Shown here: positions 44,908 to 55,308 of the stretch, piece after piece
How the letters are laid out: each line of letters opens with the position of its first letter
Position numbering within the stretch: the stretch's first letter is position 1
Program-made: the position numbers and the translations under genes
The notes under the pieces: generated by a model
Told to the model about the DNA's origin: nothing
Seen by the model: only the letters and a program-made list of their open reading frames with translations
The model's database searches: none
DNA from: Siphonodentalium dalli
Taxonomy: Eukaryota; Mollusca; Scaphopoda; Gadilida; Siphonodentaliidae
Length of the DNA stretch: 64,000 bases
Reading direction: 5' to 3'
Assembly: GCA_032622095.1 (NCBI GenBank)
Contig: CP136068.1
Location: forward strand, 111,861,546-111,925,545

Positions 44908-45792
44908 CACGCCATATTTCTCCGATTTTGTGTGTATTTTCTCTTCTTATAGGCGACAAAAATTACTAATACTCAAAGTACATGTACCTCAACTATATTT
45001 ACGATCAAAATATGGCTTCGAATTAAAACACCATATATCCCCTCTCTCTAAACTAATACAACTAAATTGTGTTTGTGTGTCTGTCCGTCTATGGGCGACC
45101 CCACGGCTAGATCATCGGAGCTGAAAATTTGCACACAAGGGTCAATTGATCCAGGGAGACTCAGTGTCATGGGATAGTCGCCGTTAATATATCAGATGTC
45201 GTGAAAGGGCACGGCAAGTTGGCAACACCATCATTTATATGATCGTATATAAGCCACTTTGGAATGTTTCGAGTTCAGAGAAAACTTTATTCTCTTTGCA
45301 GAATGTACTTACGTTTTCATATATAGCCCACTCTGGGTATTTTGACCCCTATCTGCTAAGTATGTTTCGAGTTCCAAAAAGCTGGTTCTCCTCCCAGAAT
45401 GTACCTTCGGTTTCTCATAATGTATCTTAGGTTTCAAAATAGAGCTGGTATTAATATTTAATTATTTAATTTAGCAATTGTACACATGGATCAATTGACC
45501 CGGGGTGTCATGGGATAAGTATTGTGCACATCAAATGTCATAAAATGCATTAATAATTAATTTAACTAAATAACTAACTAATTAATTATAGAACCGAAAT
45601 GTTGGAATCTGGTCGTTTAAAATTGTATTCACATGGGGTAAATTTACCCGAGTGTCAATGGATAGTTGTCGTTGACCTCACGCGACTTAAAGTGGCACTA
45701 ATGGACAACTTAATTAAATAATTAATCGTATACCTAAACTGGTTTGACCCTGGCTGCTGGAAATTGTTATGCATGCAAATACACGCCATATT
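44908..45792. repeat. 870-bp tandem unit 2 (LINE-free)
   Basis: This is the uninterrupted copy of the unit. Its sequence CATAATGTATCTTAGGTTTC at about 45415-45434 is the empty site corresponding to the LINE insertion in unit 1. Confidence 0.85.
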
Positions 45793-45927
45793 GAGAAACA
45801 TTTGAAATAGTGATCGCCCTCGACATCACTAATGTTTTGTAATTGTCTAATGCATGCAGATGCTGCGACACCACCCACCAATCCGACCTTGTATCTTCAA
45901 CAAATTTCGTTGCACCTGGTCCTTCTT

Positions 45928-45929
<2 letters not shown>

Positions 45930-46000
<71 letters not shown>

Positions 46001-46030
46001 ATCTATCTCTTTCTCCTCTCTCTCTTCTGC
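45930..46030. repeat. (TC)n microsatellite
   Basis: About 100 bp of CT dinucleotides with a few TTTC and TATC interruptions. The serine/leucine-rich and glutamate/arginine-rich open frames over it are artefacts. Confidence 0.98.
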
Positions 46031-47244
46031 TCTGAAACGGAGTACGTGTTCACAGATAAGGGTGCCCATCACACATTTTGCATATTGCAAAGCCGGTAGA
46101 AAACTGAAGAGACAGAATCTGGAGAAAATATTTGGGTACCTATTTTTTCAGCCGAATTGAACCCCACTTATCAGGAGTTCTTTCAACAGATGCTAAATTA
46201 GAAAGAAATATCATAACATATTAAGATGGGTGTGGGTGGAACTTCGAGATTGACTATCACAATGCCGTCACAATATGGCATCGCTATGCTGATTGGCACG
46301 CGTCTTGACATACATGTACCCGAAAACTATATGAGATCGTTATGTGCATGCATGACTGGGACATGCGACGCCATTACCCTATAGTCCTATACAGCGGATA
46401 GGGCAAGCGTATTATTCCCATATTTTGGCCGAATTCATTTTAGTTGGGTACACATGCAGGATCTGATAAACGTTGCTTGATATCCAGTCGATTGGGGTGA
46501 GATATAGAGGATTCCACACTTTTTCAGTGGATATGGGTTATATCTCATGAGTGATGACAAAACATTGAATTTCCACGAGTGGCTTTAGCCACGAGTGGAA
46601 ACTCAAATGTTTTGTCATCACGAATGAGAATTAACCCATATCCACTGAAAACGTGGGGATATTCTGTTTATTATATACTTTAGTTACTTGCCTATGGCCC
46701 CCAATAATGTCAATACATCAGAAATTTCAAGCTGATATCACTCACTAGTGGGTTATCACTCTAGTGTGGGATATCACTTATATCTCATTGCTAAAACCTT
46801 ATAATTCATGGGCAAGTATACAATAAATACAGATGTCCATGCACCAAAAATATATTTAATAGTACCGGTGTACCAAAATCCTCATTTAGAGATCCCGATC
46901 ACTCTAATAAACGGACACACTCATGCAGACTTGACTAATTCAGCCATGCATTGTAAAAGGAGAGGGTTTTGTATAAATCAACAATAAGACACGTCGCAGA
47001 TATTCTGTGCACAAAATTTGCTGTTATCTGAGTGATTTGAAACATAATATTTTTTATGTCGACGAACAATTGCAGTTAATCGACATAATTGTCACAGATC
47101 GACGAATGTGATATTTTGAGTCGAGTGCATCGAAATACATCGGTTATCGGAACCACAGGACATTTCTCTTATGTATTCTAACTGACTTCTCTCAACTAGA
47201 ATAATGTTCACATACTGGAATGTACTCAAATTGTGCAGCATGAA
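46031..47244. other. No gene seen; one palindrome
   Basis: Apart from the palindrome at 46523-46649 I see only AT-rich unique sequence. Short repeated phrases such as TATATCTCAT near 46540 and 46790 may be coincidental. Confidence 0.5.
46523..46649. repeat. Near-perfect palindrome
   Basis: The arms of about 60 bp begin TTCAGTGGATATGGGTTATA and meet at CCACGAGTGGCTTTAGCCAC. Weaker complementarity continues about 12 bases outward. It belongs to the abundant long-hairpin class of this window. Confidence 0.85.
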
Positions 47245-47248
47245 TTAA

Positions 47249-47741
47249 AGGCACGTGAGGCCTTAGTTGTCGAAATATTCATATTTGTTCCAATCACCGT
47301 AAACAGAAAAACATTAAAACGCAAACAGTTTCGTTCATATATACCATGACCATCGCGTAAACAGCATGTTATCATACAGATTTACTATATTTTACCTAAG
47401 CAAGAGCCTGATTGTGTTACAGAAGACAACACAATGCTGCTGGCTAATCACACACAAATGGCATAAACGCTCTTTATTCGTTCCATATCAGGAATTCACC
47501 CACAAAGAACGCTCTTTATGTTTACCATCATAATATAAACAAACACCAGAAAAGTAACTTTTTATGCTTTTGTTTACATAACAATGGTCAAACATTTGAC
47601 AATAACATACTGTTTATGCGATATTTCTTATTTGTATACGGACAAAGTCTGTCTACATTTTGTTGTTCTTTCTGTTTGTAGCGGTTTTTGACGGGTGGAA
47701 ATATTTTCACAGGATACCTACCGCCAAGGCCAACCGTACCT
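47249..47741. mobile_element. TTAA-flanked MITE, family B, copy 2
   Basis: 493 bp between TTAA at 47245-47248 and 47742-47745, with ends AGGCACGTGAGG and CCGTACCT. It is very similar to the reverse complement of 58924-59417 along its whole length, including two near-identical AAGAACGCTCTTTATG-type blocks. Non-coding. Confidence 0.92.
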
Positions 47742-47761
47742 TTAATGCCCTCCAGATATAT

Positions 47762-47850
47762 TTCAAATATATATAATTGCTTGAAATACTTCGGATCATT
47801 ATACTGGCAGCTAATATTTTGTTCAGATTTCAAGCAATTATATATTTGAA
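47762..47850. repeat. Small inverted repeat
   Basis: TTTCAAATATATATAATTGC and its complement GCAATTATATATTTGAAA are separated by about 50 bp. It may be a short MITE. Confidence 0.6.
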
Positions 47851-47897
47851 ATGTAAACAAGTGCTCCTTATTTACAACAAGGGAAGTGTCCAACTTC

Positions 47898-48017
47898 AGA
47901 GATATGGAGGCTACGTGGAGTTGACCCAAAGATACGAGTGCTTTGTAAATTGGAGAGACGCCTGTGATGTTGAGTCGAGAATGAAAACAATTATTGACCA
48001 AGGAGTGTTTCGAAAGG
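47898..48017 (+). CDS. Possible coding exon of unknown gene
   Basis: An unusually protein-like segment lies between a possible acceptor (CCAACTTCAG) and a possible donor (GTGTGT at 48018). It reads RYGGYVELTQRYECFVNW and continues RDACDVESRMKTIIDQG. GC content is higher than around it. I do not recognise the family, and no partner exon is seen. It may be a relic of a transposon gene, or chance. The minus strand is also open here. Confidence 0.22.
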
Positions 48018-48027
48018 TGTGTTATTG

Positions 48028-49772
48028 GCTGCGGACACACGTACCACAGTAGCGATGGCATAGTAGGTGTGACAATTTATTATGGTGGTGTTTGGTGATA
48101 ACTGATCGTCATAATTCTGTGCCATAGCTTATAAACCGGTTCACACCCCTCGGCCAATCAAATTGCTACAATTCAAGAACAATATTTCTTGTATGAATCT
48201 TTATTTCAACGGGGCCAAAATACAGACTTGAGCTAAATATCACACAGAAATTGACATTAATTGGATAGTAAGCTGGAAAAAGATCGGACCGGTAGGTGTG
48301 AAATTCTAACAATGCGCCATGATAATGATCGCACCAGTCACTCCGTGAGTTAAAACACGGATCATTCCATTATTAGCGGACATATAGGGGTGGTCTGCAT
48401 GGGTTGGGGCCCAACACTTTTGGTTGAATATGTTTTTGTCTATCGAGAGGGGCGGGCGATTGGAAGTAAACTGAACGAGATCCAAACCTGTTTCGAATGT
48501 ATAATCCACAATAATCACATAATGATTTTCAGAATGATACATTGAGAAAAGTTCACAACTGTTCTCATATACATGCATGTGCGCGGAAAATACAGACACT
48601 ATACACAGGTTTGCTTACGTCTTTTGTTATGAATGCCGGTGATATTTCATCAAACAAACTTCATGCAATTAATGTGGAATAGTTTCACTTCGGAGTCCGA
48701 ACACTACCGGCACATTGTCTCCTGTGTTCTGAACGATAATTCCATTATGACAACAAGGCGAAAAATAACTCAAACAGCTGAAACAGTTTATTGTCACAAC
48801 GAAGAATCTGTTTTATCAAGAAACACGTTATCAGTATAAAACCTTCTCAAATTCGGACACAAAATGATATAGCAATGCTGATATATAATGCAGACCCAAG
48901 TGATCCGATTGTCAACGAACATTTGACTAATTATTTAACAGGAATATGTAACACCACAATCCAATCAATTAACTTTGAATTGAATGGTAATTTATAGGTA
49001 ATCGTCGAATAGAATGTGGCTCAATTGTGTATGCCTTGGGGTGTGAACCGTTTTATAAATATGTCATAACCCCCTTGGGTATCTGTACAAGAAATATAGA
49101 CCGCGCCGCTTCGCGGCTTGGTCTATATTTCTTGTACAGATACCCAAGGGGGTTATAACCTATACTAACCATGTTGCCCGCTGAGTTTCCGCACAATGAG
49201 TCGACTGGACCAATTAACCCATTGCGTTTCACCAAGGTTGATCTCTATACTCATTACGTTTTGCTAAATTGTATTCTCTACGATATATATAATTGCACGA
49301 TCGATCGTCCAGAATTGTGTTTGACCGTGGCAATCCCTCATTCACTCACATATCATGTACGCAGTACGTCTTATTGATATGATCTCAATGCATGTTTATC
49401 TTCTTATATTAATTTCTTGAGTATTAAGAGAGTTCCCAATTGCATTTTTTTTATTTTGCGACGTTTAGTTCTACGCATAATTACACTAACATTATCATGT
49501 GAATGGGCCGATGAAGCTGTGTAGGAAATGTTGGAGGAAATGCAGCTGAGAGAAAGTATGTGTAATAAACAAAGCGAACTATATATACAAGGACCAAAAC
49601 AGGAAAAAGGCTGATTATAAGGAACTTGGAAGACTCATTGTGCGAATATGCAGCGGGCGACATGGCTAGCTATGACATATTAATTATGACGAACAATTGT
49701 CACCAAACTCCACCATAATAAATTGTCAAACATATTATGCCATAGCTACTGTGGTACGTGTGTCCGCCGCCA
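48028..49772. mobile_element. Composite inverted-repeat element of 1.75 kb
   Basis: The outer arms of about 75 bp (48028-48103 and 49697-49772) contain GTACCACAGTAGCGATGGCA and ACAATTTATTATGGTGGTG and their complements. Nested inside are an inverted pair at 48122-48157 / 49031-49066 (ATAAACCGGTTCACACCCC), the palindrome 49066-49156, and a further inverted pair at 49168-49203 / 49628-49664 (GCCCGCTGAGTTTCCGC). It looks like MITEs inserted into one another. No transposase frame is seen. Confidence 0.65.
49066..49156. repeat. 91-bp perfect-arm palindrome
   Basis: The arms of 37 bp (starting ATAACCCCCTTGGGTATCTG) flank a GC-rich apex CGCGCCGCTTCGCGGCTT. It is inserted between two other inverted-repeat units of the composite element. 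Confidence 0.92.
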
Positions 49773-50720
49773 TTCACAACCGTGTTACTGGCTATGCATT
49801 ATGTCCTGAATGATAAGCCCAAGACTCTTCCAATGCAGCCCAAAAGCGTCGGGCTTCATCATCGTGCATCGCGCTATCTGTCAATGTCAAGTTAGGTTCT
49901 ATGTTGTAAGCACTGCACAATCATCTGCATCATGACGATCGTCCGCGACATAGATATCAACGATAACATATGCGACAGCTGGTGGTTTTAAACAATTTCA
50001 TATTCTGTAATCCACAACGTCAATATATATATATGGAGCATCTTATTTTATAGTGTAGATCTAGGACCATTATGTAACCCAAAAAGTCACTGTGTTGCAT
50101 CTACACTTTGAAGTGTAGATCTAGGATACCAACGTATTTTGAAATACACATTTTTGTACATTGAATTCTACACGTTTGCGTAACTCATTTGCCCAAATAA
50201 AGTGTAGGAAACAGTGAAGTTCAACTCTATAAATTGTCGTCATACCTTCACTTGCTCTCAACAAGTTCTACGCTTTAAAGAATTGGATCAACTTTGAACC
50301 ATTAAATAGTGGGAAAATGCTACACTTTTGTTTAGAAATTGGTCACTTGATGTATTTCAGTGTACCGCCTTCTGTGGATTCTGTGACTATATATATAGTG
50401 GACTTCTACATTACTCGACAATATATTGCGTATATGCGGTGGCTGATTTAGGACATAAGCAAAAAATATTTCTATTTTATCTCGAAATTTCGAGATAGTA
50501 TATCGAAATTTCGAAAAAGTAGAGATAAGATTTCAAGATTGCGAGATGTTATGTCTAAATATTAGTTTTATACCCTGAATCACCGTACGGGTGGGTATCA
50601 TAAAGGGAAACATTTCAAAGGGGGTATGTTTCATACTGTGCATGGTTGACAATGTTCAAGCCTGGGGAGATGTTTATCATAGTTTTCCGGTGTTGCAGTT
50701 GAATAGGGGGTTTAGTTTAA
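49773..50720. other. No gene seen
   Basis: It contains a block with TAGTGTAGATCTAGGA repeated at about 50050 and 50115, and a stretch at 50478-50545 rich in CGAAATTTCGA-type short palindromes. No exon or RNA gene is evident. Confidence 0.5.
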
Positions 50721-51176
50721 TGGTATACTCAATCCGATCAGACGCTCATAAATTACTATTTCTTTGGCTTCGGGGGTAAACAATATTTGACTCGAGTCAA
50801 GGAATCCACCCATAAATGCTCAGAGTGATCAGATATCGATTTTTGAAGTTTGTTATTTCTCGAGATGTGTAATAATATGTGGTCTAGAAACACGTGGTCA
50901 AACGGAGGGTCTCGGACAAAATTGCGGATGAAGATGGATAACTCTAAAATCAAGTGGTAATATGGTCAAATTTCGTGATACTTATTGAAAATACGGCCAT
51001 ATTTTGTTGAACAAAATGTTGATAAATAACAAGTTTTGGGAAATTTTATACCATAATTGACAGTGGTCAGCATTATGTTGTTGCAAGAAATCGATTCTGA
51101 TAACTAAAGCGTATTTTGAAGAAATGTTGTTGTTGTATCTTGATGTATGGGGACCATCTGATCGGATTGAGTACCT
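50721..51176. mobile_element. TTAA-flanked MITE, family C, intergenic copy
   Basis: 456 bp between TTAA at 50717-50720 and 51177-51180. The ends are TGGTATACTCAATCCGATCA and TGATCGGATTGAGTACCT-like (inverted). Internal landmarks are the same as the copy at 54843, including TTTGGCTTCGGGGGTAAAC and CTCAGAGTGATCAGATATCG. Confidence 0.88.
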
Positions 51177-51180
51177 TTAA

Positions 51181-51589
51181 GAGCTTTTTGTCTTGTGTAA
51201 TAATGTATCTTGATATATTTTTCGGATGTCCGTGAGTTTTTGGAATTTAAGAAATAAATGAAATTAGTCCCCTAATTCAAATTGGCATAAGGTACATAAC
51301 CTGTCGCATTAGTCGTCGTTTGTCCAGGACCCTGTTTCATCTGGTAAATGATGATTTATCGTTCTATATTTTATTAGACGTGTAACGGCTTTCTATATGT
51401 TAAATTATGTACATTTGTAGTCATGTTTAACTATACTGTTAAATGCTCTTTTGCTAGAGATATATATGTCCATGGACGCGCGTCATTCCTGTCTGTATGT
51501 GTCCATGATTTTTTGTCAACGATACATTACTGTTGGTATAGTCATTAAAAAAAAAAAAAAAAAAAAAAAATTATATATATATATATATA
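51181..51589. other. No gene; poly-A and (TA)n tract
   Basis: AT-rich DNA ending in a run of about 24 A residues (51547-51570) and a short (TA)n tract (51571-51588), into which the next Helitron-like copy is inserted. Confidence 0.6.
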
Positions 51590-52201
51590 CTAGAAGGTGA
51601 CCCGACTTCGTCCGGGCTTTGACCATGAATTGTCCATTTTGAGGGTCAAGGTCAAGTGGGGTCACGATTTGACCAGTCCAAAACACTGCCCGGACAAATG
51701 TACCCGACAAACGTGCCCGTCGAAATCCATTCGGTTTTACCCGATTTGACCTTGAATTGATCATTTTGAAGGTCAAGGTCTGGTCGGGGTCACGACTCGA
51801 CCCGTCCAAAACACTCAGTGGACAAAATTAACCCCACGTATCAAATGTCGTCGAAATCCCATCAAAATTGGCGATATGACCTTGAATTGACCCGATTTCA
51901 AGGTCAAGGTCACGTCGCACGGGCAAATGAATATGCTTATGAGACTCCCCATACGAAAGTACCCCCACATACCAAGTTTCATCGAAATCCCGTGATATTC
52001 GGGCGTTTGACCTTGAAATTACCCGATTTCAAGGTCAAGGTCACGTCGCACGGACAAATTAATAGGCCCATGCCACCCCCGGCCGAAAATACCCCCACAT
52101 ACCAAGTTTCATCGAAATCGGCTTGGCCGTTTTCGAGTTCATCGCGAACACACACACAGACACACAGACACACAAACAGATCTTCCAAAATATATAATAG
52201 A
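51590..52201 (-). mobile_element. Helitron-like element, copy 3
   Basis: On the minus strand it starts TC after A (in ATCTATTATATATTTTGG), carries a (GT)n-like tract, and ends GCCCGGACGAAGTCGGGTCA-CCTTCTAG before T. It contains repeated phrases GACCTTGAAATTACCCGATT and CAAGGTCAAGGTCACGTCGC. It is very similar to copy 4 immediately to the right. The open frames on both strands are by-products of these internal repeats. Confidence 0.85.
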
Positions 52202-52238
52202 TATATATATGTTAGTTCTAGGCTGTCTATATATAGTA

Positions 52239-52879
52239 CTAGCAGGTGGACCCGACTTCGTCCGGGCTGTTTCCCCACTGCTTTTCGGCGAATTGCGCGA
52301 TTTGACCTTGAATTGTCCATTTTGAAGGTCAAGGTGAGGTGGGGTCACGATTTGACCCGTCCAAAACACTGCCCGGACAAAAGTACCCGACAAAAGTACC
52401 CGTCGAAATCCATCCGGTTTTACCCGATTTGACCTCGAATTGATGATTTTGAAGGTCAAGGTCAGGTCGGGGTCACGACTCGACCCGTCCAAAACACTCA
52501 GTGGAGAAAAGTAACCCTATGTATAAAATTTCGTCGAAATCCCATCAAAATTCGCGATTTGACCTTGAATTGACCCGATTTCAAGGTCAATGTCACGTCG
52601 CACGGGCAAACGAATAGGCTTACGACACTCCCCATACGAAAGTATCCCTAGACACTAATTTTCATCGAAATCCCGTGATACTCGGGCGTTTGACCTTGAA
52701 ATGACCCGATTTCAAGTTCAAGGTCACGTCGCACGGGCAAATTAATAGTCCCATGCCACTTCCCGGCCGAAAGTACCCCCACATACCAAGTTTCATTGAA
52801 ATCGGCTCGGCCGTTCTCGAGTCCATCGCGAACACACACACACCCCCACACACACAGATCTCCCAAAATATATAATAGA
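52239..52879 (-). mobile_element. Helitron-like element, copy 4
   Basis: It has the same ends as copy 3 (TC after A on the minus strand; hairpin then CTAG before T) and nearly the same interior. It has about 25 extra bases after the hairpin (a TTTCCCCACTGCTTTTCGGC segment). The two copies stand in the same orientation 37 bp apart, each with its own A/T flanks, so they are separate insertions or a head-to-tail pair. Confidence 0.85.
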
Positions 52880-54480
52880 TTCGACGGACATGTTCAAACA
52901 ATGAGTTTTTTCAGTTAGCCTCATTGTAAAACATGAGCATTGATAAGTATATTTTCACAGGGATTCGATCGCAACGCATTGCCAGTAATTGACAACCTAT
53001 TTGCAATTGCTTTCCGATAGGGTATAGACGCCTAACGCTCGGTACACAAATGGCGTTGGTGTCGACTTTTTGCTTTCAGATTGGCTACGTACTTGAGAAA
53101 CCATAATTCTCCTTGTTCGAGTGGCTTAACATTTTTGTGGCTCCACACTTCTGGCCGTATGTCACCAAGAGGACGATAGATTGTTGGTATATTTCCAAAA
53201 CAGATTCAAATGTGAGGTTGTGAAGTCGCATCCTATACGTTAAACGTCATCGTATACGCCCTTTATATAAACCGCTTAACAGCTTACCATTTATTTATTT
53301 TGAGCATGTTTTATGGAGGTTTTGGATCAAGTAATAAATGGAATCTACAACTCGTCCCCAGTTTATAGCGAAATTTACAAAACTCGTCCATTAAATTAGG
53401 TCTCGACCTCGCCAAAGCATTGGTCCAGACCTAATTGACTGGACACGTTTTGTAAATTTCGCTATATATAAACTGGAGATTCGTGGTAGATCCTCGATAT
53501 ATTCTTCTCACATCTGGTTTTATATCTTAAATGTGTTAGTACACGAATGTTGTTTATCATCTTAGTGTTGATCGAGTTTATAAAATGTATTGCTTTTGTG
53601 TTTGGCTTCTCTGTGCCATTTTCTGATGGCTTGAGGAAAAATCTATCTAAGAAATAAGAATTTATTCCCACTCACAGAGGTAAACGCATTTGAAGAAATG
53701 AACGCTCTTGATTACACTGGTGTAAATATGGCTCGGAGATGTATATCTATGGGAGAAATAAAATGCGCACTGGGGCCTGATAATAAAATGGACACCAATA
53801 GCATTGTGTGTTTTAGCATAAAAATACATCACTCCTATTCCCTTTTAATTCCCAGGTGAAAAATAGCCACCGATACAGGAGTTGACCCTTTGTATTGTAG
53901 TTTGAATTTTGTGCTCTGGTCTGAAAAATGGCATTAGTTTTTAGTGCGGTTCTGACTCTGTCTAGTTACGTAAACACCAGATTTAGAGGCGAATTCCCTG
54001 CATGTCGGATATTTTTTGAATAAAATTTACCGGAAATGCCAATCTTTCAGATTTAAAGGAAAATCTGGACCTGATCATCATATTGTATAAACAATATACA
54101 CTGAAATGTTTGCACTGATACCTATGGAAAACATACGCACGTTGTGACCTCATTCTGAGTTCGTGCCTACATAAATATGATAGAGTTATATATAGCAGAA
54201 TTCCACAATTTATAATAGCATATTGCGTATATTGCCACAATGCAAATATGGGTGTCATGTTTGTTCATGGCCCAGATCTTAGTGTTTTAACGTCAAGGCG
54301 GCTAAATATATTATAGTGCACGGATTCCTTATGCGTCTATAGCAAGCAATGTTTACTTTAGCGATTACAGTTTATACGATATGATATTTCATTCACGGGT
54401 ATGTTTTTATTTTGGCCAACCAGCTGATAACAGTTCGTGTGTGTGCGTATGTGAAATGTAAATGACTCACAACACTCTAC
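52880..54480. other. Upstream flank of tetraspanin 2; fold-back inside, no gene seen
   Basis: Besides the fold-back at 53343-53491 there is a block near 54220-54245 (GCATATTGCGTATATTGCCA) related to 38930-38955, upstream of the other tetraspanin. It probably comes from a shared repeat and not from a conserved promoter element, but both sit on the 5' side of a tetraspanin gene. Confidence 0.45.
53343..53491. repeat. Fold-back element, copy 2 of the 8792 family
   Basis: The arms beginning ATCTACAACTCGTCCCCAGT and the apex GACCTCGCCAAAGCATTGG match 8792-8938. The preceding GGTTTTGGATCAAGTAATAA is also shared. Confidence 0.8.
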
Positions 54481-54566
54481 CGGGATTATATATCATCCGC
54501 GGGCGTCAACGTCACATGATCACGAGGGTCATTTGGGAGTTCCTCAAATAACGAGCAATCCCAGGA

Positions 54567-54575
54567 TATATATAA
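54567..54575 (+). promoter_or_regulatory. TATA box of tetraspanin 2
   Basis: TATATATAA followed by GG lies about 150 bases upstream of the ATG at 54724. A start of transcription some 30 bases downstream would give a 5' untranslated region of about 125 nt, which contains no upstream ATG that I can see. The distance and context support it; AT-rich DNA makes false TATA matches common. Confidence 0.5.
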
Positions 54576-54723
54576 GGAAATAGTCGACAGTGATCGATAA
54601 AGACATTCTGTTTCCAATCTTTCAACAGAGGGTAGTTACTTGGTTGCTCTCAACTGTAAACTGGGTATTTAAGGACGTTTTAGTGGTGTGTGTTTTCTCC
54701 TTAAGTCGAACAAATTTGCTGAT

Positions 54724-54783
54724 ATGAGTTGCTTCGTATCATTTGGACGAGTGTTTCTCGTTGTATTCAACTTGATATTTTTT
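54724..54783 (+). CDS. Tetraspanin 2, exon 1
   Basis: ATG and 20 codons, MSCFVSFGRVFLVVFNLIFF, ending at donor GTGAGT (54784-54789), phase 0. This is the cytoplasmic N-terminus and first half of membrane segment 1. It matches exon 1 of tetraspanin 1 in length, phase, GRVFL core and donor. It joins to the LLGSTLLTIG start of exon 2 across a 2,987-bp intron. Confidence 0.92.
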
Positions 54784-54842
54784 GTGAGTATAATATATTT
54801 CCTATTATGGACCTATTTCAATGAATAAAGCTGATAAGTTAA

Positions 54843-55308
54843 AGGTATTCAATCCGTTCAGACGCTTATAAAATACTATTTCGTTGGCGTCGGGGGTAAA
54901 CACTATTTGATTCGAGTCGAGGAACCTACCCATCAACGCTCAGAGTAATCAGATATCGATTTTTGAAGTTTGTTATTTCTACTGTTTGTGGCCTAGAAAC
55001 ACGCCGTCAAAAGTATGGTCTCGGTCAAAATTGCGGATGAAGATGGATAACTCAAAAATCAAGTGGTTATTATAACCACTTCACTTTATATATATAGAGT
55101 TATCCATCTTCATCCGCAATTTGTCCGTTTAACCACGTGTTTCTTGGCTAATTATTAGTACACATCTCGAGAAATAAGAAACTTCAAAAATCAATATCTG
55201 ATCACTCTGAGCTTTGATGGGTGGGTTCCTCGACTCGAATCAAATATTTGTTTATCCCCGAAGCCAAATATATAGTAATTTAGGGGCGTCTGATCGGATT
55301 GATTACCT
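54843..55308. mobile_element. TTAA-flanked MITE, family C, fold-back copy in intron 1 of tetraspanin 2
   Basis: 466 bp between TTAA at 54839-54842 and 55309-55312. Here the two halves are long inverted copies of one another: AGGTATTCAATCCGTTCAGA, TCGAGTCGAGGAACC, and TCAGAGTAATCAGATATCG are matched in the second half. The whole element could therefore fold into one hairpin. It begins 59 bp after the exon 1 donor. Confidence 0.93.

Noticed and set aside
45767-46160. Ser/Leu-rich and Glu/Arg-rich frames near 45.9 kb
   Set aside because: They are translations of a (TC)n tract.
47588-48061. 157-codon minus-strand frame
   Set aside because: It starts inside a family-B MITE and runs out through an inverted repeat. 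There is no motif, and the plus strand is equally open over part of it.
51516-52901. Frames of up to 204 codons on both strands
   Set aside because: They lie inside two related Helitron-like copies and repeat the same peptide phrases; no transposase or helicase motif is present.
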